Source of the DNA: Bacteroidales bacterium
GTDB taxonomy: Bacteria > Bacteroidota > Bacteroidia > Bacteroidales > NBLH01
Reading direction: 5' to 3'
DNA length: 45,013 nt
NCBI GenBank assembly: GCA_016937695.1
Contig: JAFGWC010000126.1
Span: 1 to 45,013, forward strand
Below, one piece after another: positions 1 to 9,211 of the stretch. Every line of letters starts with the position of its first letter. Within the stretch, counting starts at the first letter, position 1. Below the pieces are notes generated by a model. It was not told where the DNA came from. It saw only the letters and a list, made by a program, of their open reading frames with translations, and made no database searches. The translations under genes were made by a program, and so were the position numbers.

Positions 1-1113
1 CAAATAAGAATTGGTCATTATGAAATATTTTGCTTTGGGTGGCAATGCTGATGTAACAAATAAATTGGTTACATTCCCTTTTTGATTAAAGTCTAGATCA
101 GCCTCAGTTTTCCTGTCCAGTTTTGTTGAATTTTCTACTGATTTTCCTGCATCCTTATTGAAAATACTTACAACAGTTGATACGCCTTTAGTTACAGTAT
201 TTGCTACATTTTTTGCCTTGTTTTCATTCGATTTTATCTCTCCAACGGTTTTTATGTCCGATTGCCTGTTCGACATGTAGTACATTACAGGTGCTTTGTT
301 TGGGGGAGGGCCTATTAGTGCCATTGCCCCATTAACTGCAAATCCGGCAGCCGGGGATAAAAAAACTGATGCCAGGGCTCCACCTACTTGTCCGCATAAT
401 TCGGCAATTTGCCAATGTTGCTGGCCACCAAGAACCGCATTCATTGAATAGGTATAACATTTAAATTTAGCATCTTTGGGTACTTTAGTGGGGTCTATCT
501 GCATCGGGTAAGCTTTTACATGATTGCCATCAATTGCAAGATTACCTTTTACCTGAAAGCGGTCGTCATATAGTGAAATGTTTTGGTATAGGTATTTATT
601 AAAAACCCTTATATCTTTTTGGCTTATGATTGGTGCTTTGTATCCGATAACACTGTCAACTGCATATTTAACCTCTTGAGTAGTATATGTATTGTATTTC
701 ATCCATGCCGTGTTAAAATCAGCCTGGCTACCTGGCTTTCTTATAATTTCAAGCGATACAGTTCGTCCGCCCAATCCTTTACCAATAATGGTCAAAGTGT
801 AAACGTCTTCATTGGATATAACTATTTCTTCGCTGAAATTGGAAACACTTTCTTTTCCCCAAATTCTTCCACCATTAACACTGGTTAAATTAGCACTTCT
901 AATTTCCTTGTCTTTTTCGGTGCTTAATTTTAGAAGGACTCTATCTCCTTTTGCAAAAGCAAAACTAAAACTCCGGCCATTGGATTTTATTTCCATCTGG
1001 CCCTGAAATACATGGATACCCTCTTCCAAAGCATTTTCCCTATCAACTTTTAACTGTGCGCTAGTACTATAACTCATACCGATAATACACGCCAAAAAAA
1101 ATATCTTTTTCAT
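1..1113 (-). CDS. Secreted protein of unknown function, C-terminus cut by window edge
   Basis: An open minus-strand frame of 371 codons runs from an ATG at 1113 to the first base of the window without a stop, so the C-terminus is missing. It starts with a lipid-poor signal peptide (MKKIFFLACIIGMSYSTSAQ), so export to the periplasm or beyond is likely. The exported part has a mixed alpha/beta composition. Around residues 245-275 there is a Gly/Ala-rich hydrophobic stretch (GGALASVFLSPAAGF, then GPPPNKAP) that could be a membrane-inserting or buried segment. I recognise no family. The next gene downstream in sequence order (1190-1708, same strand) has a similar signal peptide and lies 76 bases upstream of this gene's start, so the two may be co-transcribed. 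The DNA looks visibly less AT-rich than most of the window. Confidence 0.75.
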   Translation of the reverse strand, partial: MKKIFFLACIIGMSYSTSAQLKVDRENALEEGIHVFQGQMEIKSNGRSFSFAFAKGDRVLLKLSTEKDKEIRSANLTSVNGGRIWGKESVSNFSEEIVISNEDVYTLTIIGKGLGGRTVSLEIIRKPGSQADFNTAWMKYNTYTTQEVKYAVDSVIGYKAPIISQKDIRVFNKYLYQNISLYDDRFQVKGNLAIDGNHVKAYPMQIDPTKVPKDAKFKCYTYSMNAVLGGQQHWQIAELCGQVGGALASVFLSPAAGFAVNGAMALIGPPPNKAPVMYYMSNRQSDIKTVGEIKSNENKAKNVANTVTKGVSTVVSIFNKDAGKSVENSTKLDRKTEADLDFNQKGNVTNLFVTSALPPKAKYFIMTNSYL

Positions 1114-1189
1114 TTTAAAATAATTAGTTATACTTAATTTATTGATTTTGTTTGCTTTAGCGCAAACAACAGTTTATTTTTATTTAGTT

Positions 1190-1708
1190 TCAATTTAACG
1201 TTTTCTTACTTTCAGCTTCCAAAATTTCAAATGTCTGGTTTTTAGTGCTATAATCATTCATTAATTTTAGTTTCAAGCCATTTGTCCTTTCATCAATACA
1301 TTCAATAGCCTGATTATCTACTGAAATAAATTTAAAACCCTTACTATCTTTACAAACAACTTTAAATTTTTGTTCATTGCTTCTTATTGGCTCGGTTATC
1401 TTAAGGAAATTGTCATGATTTATTTTACTATTTCCAACATTCACATAATTTCCATTTAACTGGTATTTAATAAAATAAAATCCATCACCGGCAGGAATAA
1501 ACATAAATTTTCCTGAAAGTTTAACACCATTTTCCAAAATAAGCTCATTTTTATTAAACTTGTTAACACCCCAATAAAAATTGGTTCCCGCAAGCCTTAT
1601 AATATATTCGTTTTTAGGAATAATTATTGAGCCAAAATAGTTGTTGCTTTGCCCGTTTGCACCAAGAAACATTAATGAGAAATATATTAACAACAATATT
1701 TTTTTCAT
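1190..1708 (-). CDS. Secreted probable beta-trefoil (ricin B-like) protein
   Basis: A 172-residue exported protein with a signal peptide ending near residue 20 (MKKILLLIYFSLMFLGANGQ). The mature part has spaced repeats of a 'GFYFIKY...GNYVNV...' to '...EQKFKVV' type, then '...KGFKFISV...' to '...NQTFEIL'. This spacing of a Y/F-I turn, a G-Y/F-hydrophobic strand and a terminal Q-x-F is what the QxW repeat of ricin-type beta-trefoil domains looks like, with Phe in place of Trp. I infer a single small beta-trefoil, possibly binding a carbohydrate or another envelope component. No catalytic residues are apparent. Same strand and similar export signal as the truncated gene that follows it. The fold assignment is moderate and the ligand is unknown. 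Confidence 0.6.
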   Translation of the reverse strand: MKKILLLIYFSLMFLGANGQSNNYFGSIIIPKNEYIIRLAGTNFYWGVNKFNKNELILENGVKLSGKFMFIPAGDGFYFIKYQLNGNYVNVGNSKINHDNFLKITEPIRSNEQKFKVVCKDSKGFKFISVDNQAIECIDERTNGLKLKLMNDYSTKNQTFEILEAESKKTLN

Positions 1709-1990
1709 TCTTTTTAACTTATTGAATAATTAAAGCCCTTATTTTTATAAAAATCCGCCCCAGTTTGAAACGCATTAAGTTTAATTAGGTTATTTTAAAT
1801 TTAGACTGTATTAAGCAAATTTAGCATAAGGCTTATTAAATATGTTGTAATATTACAAGGCTTTTTAAACAAGTGAAATTAATTAATGAAGCAGTTGATA
1901 AAACCATTAAAGTATTTATTATGTTAAATAATATTGGTTTTTGACATTTTTTTTATTTAATTTGTATGAATTGCTACAAAAATAAAAAAA

Positions 1991-2755
1991 ATGAAGCCTG
2001 CTTGCAGTTATGTAATTATAGATGATGATGATTTTGCCAGAGAAACATTAATAGATCTACTTGACAAAATACCTGGATTTCATTTATTGAAAAGTCTTTC
2101 AGAATCTGGTTTAGCTATTAAGCATTTGGCTACTTTAAAGCCCGATATTGTTTTTCTAGATGTAAATATGCCCAACAAAACAGGTATTGATGTACAAAAA
2201 GAAATTATGGATTTACAATTAAGCTCTAAAGTTATATTTACTACAGCCCATGAGGAATATGTTGTTGAAGCTTTCAAAAACAAGGCATTTGATTATTTAA
2301 TAAAGCCAATTTGCAAAAAAGAACTTTACGAAACACTAAATCGTTTTTATTGCCTCAATAATTATTCTGAGCCAATAAGTACAGAAAATAATGTGACCCA
2401 ATTAGCTAAACCCTTTAATGAAATAATAATTAAAAATGCATATGGAACATTAATTCTTCAAAATGATGATGTAGTTTATATTGAAGCCGATGGCACCTAT
2501 ACAAACATTTATCAAATGCATGGAAAAACAGAAGTAATTTCAAAAAACATAGGAAAAATAGAACAGCTATTTACTAAACTGCACTTTTATAAAATAAGTA
2601 GAACCCACATTATCAATTTAAAATACCTAAAAAAAACAGATCGTTTGAATAAAAAGGTAACTCTGTCGTTTAACAACCAAAATATACAATTAAAGGTAAG
2701 TCGCGAACGATTTTACGACTTAGAACAAAGACTGCAATCAAAAATATACAAATAG
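1991..2755 (+). CDS. LytR/AlgR-type response regulator (REC-LytTR)
   Basis: A 254-residue two-domain transcription regulator. The receiver domain (about residues 6-120) has the acidic pocket in the DDDD run at 11-14, the phospho-acceptor Asp57 in PDIVFLDVNMP, the Thr84/85 switch position and the conserved Lys105 in DYLIKP. The C-terminal LytTR domain (about 145-250) has the family pattern VVYIEADGTYTNIY...FYKISRTHIINLKYL, which binds DNA through an all-beta fold. Partner kinases of this family are usually LytS/YpdA-like membrane proteins. None is encoded nearby, so this is an orphan regulator here. Start chosen at the ATG just before the receiver's first beta strand. Its target genes cannot be told from the window. 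Confidence 0.92.
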   Translation: MKPACSYVIIDDDDFARETLIDLLDKIPGFHLLKSLSESGLAIKHLATLKPDIVFLDVNMPNKTGIDVQKEIMDLQLSSKVIFTTAHEEYVVEAFKNKAFDYLIKPICKKELYETLNRFYCLNNYSEPISTENNVTQLAKPFNEIIIKNAYGTLILQNDDVVYIEADGTYTNIYQMHGKTEVISKNIGKIEQLFTKLHFYKISRTHIINLKYLKKTDRLNKKVTLSFNNQNIQLKVSRERFYDLEQRLQSKIYK

Positions 2756-3112
2756 CGGAAGGGGAGTTCTTTACAGTTGGCTTATACGATCAGGAATAAT
2801 TATAAACTGTTTGATAAGCTTGGCATCCAAATTTTGTTATAAAGAAAAAGAAGAAAAACAGGAATTGCATTTAATTAACCCGAATAATTCATAAAGAGCT
2901 TTAATAATAATATATATTGTTAATTTTAAGCTCATTACAAGACTAATATCGATAAAATTTATACCCTAAATATGAGTTTTGGAAATACAATATTTTTTTA
3001 AAGTAAACAAAACCAATTTTTGTAGATTTTATATTCTGTGATTTAACGTTTATGTTTAAATATATAATGCACTAGTTATATTATATCTTTTAACTAAACA
3101 ACAATATTAGCA

Positions 3113-3247
3113 TGTTGATAAAATTACGGTATTTATGAAACTTTTTTATGCATTTTACGTATAACAATTACACTTAAATAATAAATCTTGTATATAATCG
3201 CTAAATTATTTCATTCTGTCAAAAAAAGTTTCAAGTATTTATCAACA
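3113..3247. repeat. Two-part inverted repeat around a 73-base core
   Basis: TGAAACTTTTTT at 3136-3147 is the exact reverse complement of AAAAAAGTTTCA at 3222-3233. Outside it, TGTTGATAAA at 3113-3122 pairs exactly with TTTATCAACA at 3238-3247. The outer arms each contain a 9-mer (TTATCAACA) one base from the DnaA-box consensus TTATCCACA. It could be a long hairpin, a pair of inverted protein-binding sites, or an old repeat remnant. Confidence 0.5.
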
Positions 3248-3339
3248 AGCTAAACCCTCTTAATTTATTGTTAATCAGAATTTTAATTTATTAAACATGT
3301 TAATATTTCTTAAATTACGTACTCAAAAAATAAAAGTTA

Positions 3340-3370
3340 TTGACTTTAGGAAGTAAATAACTTATCTTTG
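3340..3370 (+). promoter_or_regulatory. Bacteroidota-type housekeeping promoter of rpoD
   Basis: A TTG element at 3340-3342 is followed after 20 bases by TATCTTTG at 3363-3370, an exact match to the TAnnTTTG -7 box of Bacteroidota. Transcription would start a few bases after 3370, leaving a leader of roughly 15-20 bases before the ATG at 3393. Confidence 0.8.
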
Positions 3371-3392
3371 CATCCATTATAATAAAGCTAAT

Positions 3393-4253
3393 ATGAGACA
3401 GTTAAAAATAACAAAATCAATAACTAATAGAGAAAGTGCTTCGCTAGACAAATATTTACAAGAAATAGGCAAGTACGAATTAATTTCTGTTGAAGAAGAA
3501 GTAGAATTAGCACAAAGAATAAGAAAAGGCGACCAAGAAGCAATTGAGAAATTAACTCAGGCAAATTTAAGATTTGTAGTTTCTGTTGCCAAACAATATC
3601 AAAATCAAGGACTTACTCTCCCTGACTTGATTAACGAAGGCAATCTAGGTCTTATTAAAGCTGCTGAAAAGTTTGATGAAACTAGAGGTTTTAAGTTTAT
3701 TTCATATGCAGTATGGTGGATTAGACAATCCATTATGCAAGCTATAAATGAACAATCTAGAATTGTACGTTTACCCCTAAATCAAGTAAGTTCTCTTAGT
3801 AAGTATAACAAAACTGTTGCTGAATTTGAGCAGAAAAATCAAAGAAAGCCTACACCTGAAGAATTAGCAACGCTTTTAGATCTTCCTAAAGAAAAAGTAA
3901 TGGACACTATGCGTGTTTCCGGAAGACATATTTCAGTTGATGCTCCTTTTGCTGAAGGTGAAGACAACAGTTTACTGGATGTTTTGGAAAATGCCGATTC
4001 TCCTATTGCAGATAGAGGTTTAATGAATGAATCTTTAACAAAAGAAATTGAAAGAGCTTTTTCTACTTTAACAGAAAGAGAAAGACTTATTCTTAAATTA
4101 TCTTTTGGTATTGGATTACCCGAAATGTCGCTTGAAGAAATTGGAGAAAAATTTGGACTAACAAGAGAAAGAGTTCGTCAAATTAGAGAAAAAGCGATTC
4201 GCAGATTAAGAAATACATCAAGAAGTAACTTGTTAAAAAGTTATCTCGGATAA
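3393..4253 (+). CDS. rpoD: Principal RNA polymerase sigma factor (sigma-70/RpoD)
   Basis: The housekeeping sigma factor, directing RNA polymerase to most promoters. At 286 residues it has the compact Bacteroidota form without the long region 1.1 and non-conserved insert of the E. coli protein. Region 1.2 lies at about 17-50 ([19 protein letters not shown]). Region 2 lies at about 52-122, with the RpoD signature [31 protein letters not shown] and the melting motif [13 protein letters not shown]. Region 3 lies at about 130-205, and region 4 at about 215-275 with the DNA-binding helix [21 protein letters not shown]. The start is fixed by the conserved N-terminus [15 protein letters not shown] and by the promoter just upstream. 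It is followed after 66 bases by a DEAD-box helicase gene on the same strand. Confidence 0.97.
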   Translation: MRQLKITKSITNRESASLDKYLQEIGKYELISVEEEVELAQRIRKGDQEAIEKLTQANLRFVVSVAKQYQNQGLTLPDLINEGNLGLIKAAEKFDETRGFKFISYAVWWIRQSIMQAINEQSRIVRLPLNQVSSLSKYNKTVAEFEQKNQRKPTPEELATLLDLPKEKVMDTMRVSGRHISVDAPFAEGEDNSLLDVLENADSPIADRGLMNESLTKEIERAFSTLTERERLILKLSFGIGLPEMSLEEIGEKFGLTRERVRQIREKAIRRLRNTSRSNLLKSYLG

Positions 4254-4319
4254 TTAATACACAAATAGAAAGAACTGGTTTCAATTAATTAGTTCTTCCT
4301 AAACTTAAGACACAACTTA

Positions 4320-5540
4320 TTGAATTTCAAAGAATTAGGCCTTCACGAAAAAGTACTTGAAGGTATTGATGCAATGGGCTTTAATACTGCAAGCCCAATA
4401 CAAAAATTAGCAATTCCTATTATTAAAAATAATAGCGATTTGATTGCTTGTGCCCAAACTGGAACTGGAAAAACAGCTGCATATATAATTCCAATTCTAA
4501 ATAAATTTGCACATACTCCAACCGATAAAACAGACACTTTAATTATTGTACCAACAAGAGAATTAGCAATTCAAATTGATCAACAATTGGAAGGCATGAG
4601 CTATTTTGTTGATATTTCTTCTATTGCAATATATGGCGGAGGTGACGGAGAAGTATGGGCACAGCAGAAAAACGCATTAAAAAAAGGCGCAAATGTTGTT
4701 ATTGCTACTCCCGGAAGGCTTATGTCTTTAATGAACTTTGCTTATAACGATTTTGAAAATATAAAGCATTTAGTACTGGATGAAGCAGATAGAATGCTTG
4801 ACATGGGATTTCATGAAGATATAATTAACATAATAAAAAAACTGCCATCGCAAAGACAAACTTTACTTTTTTCTGCGACAATGCCTGAAAAAATGAGAAG
4901 TCTTGCCAAACAAATAACACTAAAAGCTGAAGAAATTAATATTGCGCCTTCAAAACCGGCTGAAAAAATCCTTCAAATTGCTTATCTTGTATATGATAAA
5001 GATAAAATTGAATTAATAAAAAATCTATTTGCTGGCAAAGAATTAAATAGCGTTCTTATTTTTTCAGCTACTAAAAAAAATGTTAAGCAAATAAAAATCA
5101 GCTTAAAATCTATAAATATTTTTGCTGATGAAATTCACTCTGACCTTGAACAAAATGAAAGAGAAGAAGTTTTGCTGAATTTCAAAAACAAAAAAGTACA
5201 AGTTTTGGTTGCCACCGATATTTTATCAAGAGGAATTGATATAAATGATATTGATTTAGTTATTAATTACGACGTTCCTGGTGATGCAGAAGATTATATT
5301 CACAGAGTTGGACGCACAGCCAGAGCGAAATCTTCTGGTATTGCTATTACTTTTATAAACGATAAAGAACAAAACAAGTTTAAAAAAATTGAAGATTTAA
5401 TTGAAAATGAAATTTTAAAACTCCCAATTCCTATAAGCATTGGTGAAAGTCCTAATTATTCTCCTAACATAAGATCAAAAAATAATAAGAAAAGAAAATT
5501 TATACCTAAAAGGGAAAAAATAGAAAGCAGAAGCAAATAA
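4320..5540 (+). CDS. DEAD-box RNA helicase, RhlE/DeaD-like, TTG start
   Basis: An ATP-dependent RNA helicase for remodelling structured RNA, typically in ribosome assembly, mRNA decay or cold adaptation. All family motifs are present: Q motif (Phe at 3 and SPIQ at 25-28), Walker A AQTGTGKT at 45-52, PTREL at 78-82, TPGR at 130-133, DEAD at 154-157, SAT at 185-187, ATDILSRGID at 298-307 and HRVGRTAR at 328-335. A short Lys/Arg-rich tail (RSKNNKKRKFIPKREK) probably aids RNA binding. No ATG fits. The reading frame is open from an in-frame TAG at 4290, and the TTG at 4320 gives the family N-terminus NFKELGL needed for the Q motif, so I take TTG as the start. Downstream of rpoD, converging on the barrel gene only 15 bases away. 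Confidence 0.93.
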   Translation: MNFKELGLHEKVLEGIDAMGFNTASPIQKLAIPIIKNNSDLIACAQTGTGKTAAYIIPILNKFAHTPTDKTDTLIIVPTRELAIQIDQQLEGMSYFVDISSIAIYGGGDGEVWAQQKNALKKGANVVIATPGRLMSLMNFAYNDFENIKHLVLDEADRMLDMGFHEDIINIIKKLPSQRQTLLFSATMPEKMRSLAKQITLKAEEINIAPSKPAEKILQIAYLVYDKDKIELIKNLFAGKELNSVLIFSATKKNVKQIKISLKSINIFADEIHSDLEQNEREEVLLNFKNKKVQVLVATDILSRGIDINDIDLVINYDVPGDAEDYIHRVGRTARAKSSGIAITFINDKEQNKFKKIEDLIENEILKLPIPISIGESPNYSPNIRSKNNKKRKFIPKREKIESRSK

Positions 5541-5555
5541 ATCAATAAATATATT

Positions 5556-6296
5556 TTATTTGTGTAATCCAATTTCAAAACCCAAAGAAAATCGAGGAAA
5601 TTCAAAATCACCAGTTTCATCTAAATATGTGTCTTTCAACAAGTTGCTTAATCGATACGATGAAGTAATTACCCATCTGTTAAACCCAATTCTTGCTCTA
5701 ACTCCATAATTTAATCTTTCCACATAGCTTAAATCTGACAAAGTTACATTAATAACACCTGCCATATATTGATTGTTATTACTATCAATTGGATCCTGAT
5801 ATAAATGTTTTACTGAAATTGCATAGTTTACGTATGATGACAAATCAATAAATCTACCTATTACATTTCCCCTTTTTCCAAAATTAAAGCGCATAAAAAA
5901 TTCTGTTCCCAGATTATTAAATTTTATTTTCTCTTTTTTATGTAGAATATCATTAGGCACTTTTTTATTTTCATTTTGAGCTAAATTATATGTTACATTA
6001 TAAAAATTCAATGCAGTTCCAATTGCAAAAAATTCAGCAATTTTATATTTATATCGCCATCCAAGGTTGAAAATATACGACTGTCCAAAATTTGTTTCTA
6101 TCTCATTTTTATTTCCAAAAGGAATAATGAAATTATATGAAAGATATAAATGATTAAAATGATTAAAATTCGGTCCGTCTGTTGGCATTTTTAGATCATA
6201 TTCAATAGGTTTCTCGTTTAAAATAACTGTTTGCCCAACAATTAAATTTGAAATTAGCAATAAAACACATAAAATTAAAACAAACTTGTTCATCAT
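5556..6296 (-). CDS. Outer-membrane beta-barrel protein, unknown role
   Basis: A 246-residue exported protein. The signal peptide is MMNKFVLILCVLLLISNLIVGQ (the second Met is an equally good start). The mature part is built of alternating short beta strands with aromatic girdle residues (LYLSYNFIIPF, YIFNLGWRYKYKI, FFMRFNFGKR, NYGVRARIGF, RWVITSSYRLS) and ends in FSLGFEIGLHK, typical of PorT-like/outer-membrane barrels of Bacteroidota. I infer an 8- to 10-strand barrel in the outer membrane. The function cannot be told. It lies 101 bases downstream of the subtilase gene on the same strand and may share its transcript. Confidence 0.7.
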   Translation of the reverse strand: MMNKFVLILCVLLLISNLIVGQTVILNEKPIEYDLKMPTDGPNFNHFNHLYLSYNFIIPFGNKNEIETNFGQSYIFNLGWRYKYKIAEFFAIGTALNFYNVTYNLAQNENKKVPNDILHKKEKIKFNNLGTEFFMRFNFGKRGNVIGRFIDLSSYVNYAISVKHLYQDPIDSNNNQYMAGVINVTLSDLSYVERLNYGVRARIGFNRWVITSSYRLSNLLKDTYLDETGDFEFPRFSLGFEIGLHK

Positions 6297-6397
6297 AAAT
6301 TTTCTTAAACTTATTTATTTAACAAAAGCACATAAAATTACAAACATTTTATTCTATTTAAATATTATTAAGATAAAAACCCATTTAATATTTGGGT

Positions 6398-7984
6398 TTA
6401 ATCTACTTTAAATTCTAATGTAAATCCCTTATAATGAGCTCTTATAATTCCTTGTTCACCAAAATCCTTTAAATTAATAACAGCAGCATTAGTTTGATAA
6501 ACATCAACCAACCAATATTGCTCAAGATAACCATCATTGTTTTCAAAATGGTAATATAAATAATTTGAGTTATTAAACCCTTTGGTTTTTATAAACTCTT
6601 CATTAACAATAATTGACAGTGAGTCTCCATCTTTAATAAATAAAAATGTTTCTTTAGGTAAGATATCTTCATTTAGATTTAATATTTTTGAAGCTAATGG
6701 AGCTCCATATCCATGTGCATAATCATAATAAGGGAATAAATCAGCAGACTCTTCAATTTTTTCAAACAATTGCATGTTTGTTAAAAATGGCTGACTTTGC
6801 CATGTACATGCAGCAAATCCTGCAATTAAAGGTGCTGAAAACGAAGTGCCTTTAACTTTTTTAAATTCATTTTTTGATGCAGCAATAACTTTTCCAACTG
6901 CCACTACATTTGGTTTCATTTTAAAGTTTGAAGTTGGCCCGAATGAACTAAAAGATGCGTGATAATTTGTATACGGGCTGATAGCTCCAACGCTTAAAAC
7001 GCTATCTGCATCAGCTGGTGTTGCCATTATTTTCCACTCATTATTTCCGTCATTTCCCATTGCATTAATTACAAGTATTCCTTTATTTGCAGCTAAATTT
7101 GCAGCCTTTGCAACTAAACTTGTTTCACCGTCCATTTGAAAAGTATAATATCTATGATAAGTGTATGCTAGTGAACTACTTATTATATCTGCTCCGTTTT
7201 TATCCGCCCATTCAACAGCTTGAAGCCAATTTTCTTCCTCAGAATAATTTTCTGCATCTACTTCTGTTCTTGCAAGTAAAAATTCAGCATCTGTTGCTAG
7301 CCCAAATCTTTTTTGATTTAATTTTCCTGCAATACAAGACAGAACCATAGTACCATGCTGATTATGAGCATATACATTTTCCTTTTTTCGAGCAAAGTCC
7401 CAAGTTTTAATTATTCGATTATTATCTCTAAGATGTTTAAAAGCAGGACTTTTATCAACCGAAGGAAATCCGGCATCAAATACAGCTATTCTTATTCCTT
7501 TTCCGGTATATCCTCGTTTATAAAATACATCGCCTTCCATCCTATTCAACTGCATTTCAGCAAGTTTATTATCATCTTCAGAAATTAATGTATCAAAAAT
7601 ATATGAGCATAAATTTGCCTTATAAAACATTGGTTTTACAGATTTTACAAAAGTAAGTTGTTGTATTTTATTAATTTGCTCATAATCAGCACTTACAGCA
7701 ACGGCATTAAACCATCTGCTTGTACTACTTATTGTTTCAACATTTTCAGCTAAAATTTCCAAGTAATCTTTTCTTAGAGGAAAATCTGTTGAATCGAAAA
7801 GCGGTATTCCGCTTTTTATTCGCCTTTCTATTGCTTTTCTGTCAAAATAATTTTGCGGATTAAAATCCACACCATTTTTATCAGCTAAAAAAACCCAATA
7901 TTTATTTTGCCCTTCACTTTTTAAAAAAAATGCAAGGCTCAATATTATGACAAAAGTTGATTTTATAAAAATATTTTTTTTCAA
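6398..7984 (-). CDS. Secreted subtilisin-like serine protease (peptidase S8)
   Basis: A 528-residue exported protease. The signal peptide ends at about residue 25 (...LKSEGQ). A pro-region (about 27-150) contains an inhibitor-I9-like segment ending in VKSVKPMF. The catalytic domain (about 155-415) carries the full triad: Asp170 in IAVFDAGFP, His210 in NQHGTMV, and Ser381 in GTSFSAP, with the oxyanion Asn311 in AMGND. It should therefore be active. A beta-rich C-terminal domain of about 110 residues follows. It does not end in a recognisable type IX sorting signal, so periplasmic or outer-surface localisation is open. It sits 27 bases after the permease gene and before an outer-membrane barrel gene on the same strand, consistent with a small envelope operon. 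Confidence 0.92.
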   Translation of the reverse strand: MKKNIFIKSTFVIILSLAFFLKSEGQNKYWVFLADKNGVDFNPQNYFDRKAIERRIKSGIPLFDSTDFPLRKDYLEILAENVETISSTSRWFNAVAVSADYEQINKIQQLTFVKSVKPMFYKANLCSYIFDTLISEDDNKLAEMQLNRMEGDVFYKRGYTGKGIRIAVFDAGFPSVDKSPAFKHLRDNNRIIKTWDFARKKENVYAHNQHGTMVLSCIAGKLNQKRFGLATDAEFLLARTEVDAENYSEEENWLQAVEWADKNGADIISSSLAYTYHRYYTFQMDGETSLVAKAANLAANKGILVINAMGNDGNNEWKIMATPADADSVLSVGAISPYTNYHASFSSFGPTSNFKMKPNVVAVGKVIAASKNEFKKVKGTSFSAPLIAGFAACTWQSQPFLTNMQLFEKIEESADLFPYYDYAHGYGAPLASKILNLNEDILPKETFLFIKDGDSLSIIVNEEFIKTKGFNNSNYLYYHFENNDGYLEQYWLVDVYQTNAAVINLKDFGEQGIIRAHYKGFTLEFKVD

Positions 7985-8011
7985 TTTATCGATAAAATAA
8001 CATTTTGAGAT

Positions 8012-9112
8012 TTAATCTCCTTTATTTAATTGCTCTAACTTATTTTGATATCTAACACCAAATTGATTCCAAATAATAAGGAACAATCCTGTTATAATTG
8101 GACCGGCTAAAAATCCAATAATTCCCATCCAAATTAAACCACCCATACTTGCCAAAAACATTATGGCTGGATGCATTCCGCTTTTATGTCCATCTAAGCG
8201 AGGACGTACTATATTTTGATTTACAGTTACAGCACCGACTCCAATTACTAAAATAATAATTCCAGTCCAATAATTACCGATAAATAATTGTACAATTGCC
8301 ATAGGAAGCAAAATAGAATTTGCACCAACTAAAGGTATTATTGATAAAAAAGCCATAATGGTTCCCCAAAAAAATGGTGATGGTATTCCTAATATTGCAA
8401 ACAATATTCCGCCATAAGTTCCTTCTAAAACACCAATCATAAAAGTATTAACAATAATTGCATCTGTTACTTTTTCAAGTTTATCGAAAAGTTCTTGCTC
8501 ATCTTTATCTTTTAAAGGAACTAGATATTGTATTCTTTTTAACAATTTTTGTCCATCAATAAAAAGATAATAAAGCAAAAATAAAACTATGAAAAAATGC
8601 ATAATCATAAATCCAACATTTATAAAAGTTTTTTGTATTAATCCAAGAATAAATGCTCCTAATGTTGACACTAATTTATCTGCCGCTTCTGCTATTTTAG
8701 TCCAATTTATTTGTTCTAGATGGTCTTGAAGCTGAGGTATTTTTGAGAGTTTTTCCGGAATATTATTTATATAACTTTCTATCTCGGGCAAATAGTTTTT
8801 TAATGTAGAATAAGTATTGCCAACTTCTGACGAAAGCATTATCCCAATTACAGTTAAAGGAATTACTATAACAAAAACTACCAATAATAGAGTAATTGCA
8901 GCAGCTCTAGCTTTTTTCCCTTTAAATTTTTTTATCAAAAAATTAAGTGGTTTTCTAAAAAGTACAGCTAAAATTAATGCAAGAAAAATATCAACAATAA
9001 ATGGTTCTATTACATTATAAAAACCTATTGTTACTGCAATTAAAATAAAGAAGAAAAAAATCTCTTGAAGATTAAAATTTTTCATGTGATATTTTTTATA
9101 ATTTACTGACAT
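8012..9112 (-). CDS. AI-2E family transporter (PerM/YhhT-like permease)
   Basis: An inner-membrane protein of 366 residues with about eight hydrophobic segments in the AI-2E family arrangement: two or three N-terminal helices, a soluble helical segment (about 95-150, 'SEVGNTYSTLKNYLPEIESYINNIPEKL'-type, split here), then paired helices including the conserved PFFWGTIMAFLSIIPLVGA and a C-terminal GFLAGPIITGLFL. Members export or exchange small molecules, and substrates such as autoinducer-2 or Na+/H+ have been proposed for individual proteins. The substrate here is unknown. Starts at residue 1 or Met10 (9085) are both possible. It lies 27 bases upstream of the subtilase gene. Confidence 0.9.
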   Translation of the reverse strand: MSVNYKKYHMKNFNLQEIFFFFILIAVTIGFYNVIEPFIVDIFLALILAVLFRKPLNFLIKKFKGKKARAAAITLLLVVFVIVIPLTVIGIMLSSEVGNTYSTLKNYLPEIESYINNIPEKLSKIPQLQDHLEQINWTKIAEAADKLVSTLGAFILGLIQKTFINVGFMIMHFFIVLFLLYYLFIDGQKLLKRIQYLVPLKDKDEQELFDKLEKVTDAIIVNTFMIGVLEGTYGGILFAILGIPSPFFWGTIMAFLSIIPLVGANSILLPMAIVQLFIGNYWTGIIILVIGVGAVTVNQNIVRPRLDGHKSGMHPAIMFLASMGGLIWMGIIGFLAGPIITGLFLIIWNQFGVRYQNKLEQLNKGD

Positions 9113-9211
9113 TCAATCACTTACATTATTATTTTAATATAAAAGTAATAGAAAATAATTAATCGAATATATATCAATGTTTATTTTTCGTGAACTTATT
9201 ATGTTTATAGT

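Larger units (their letters stand above)
2756..3392. other. 637-base non-coding stretch upstream of rpoD
   Basis: I see no convincing gene or structural RNA here. It is extremely AT-rich. It holds a two-part inverted repeat (3113-3147 with 3221-3247, listed separately) and, at its right end, the rpoD promoter. The first about 130 bases after the response regulator have no clear terminator hairpin. Confidence 0.6.

Noticed and set aside
3113..3247. Replication origin
   Set aside because: Only two imperfect DnaA-like boxes, and no dnaA, dnaN or other origin-linked gene nearby. Kept only as an inverted repeat.
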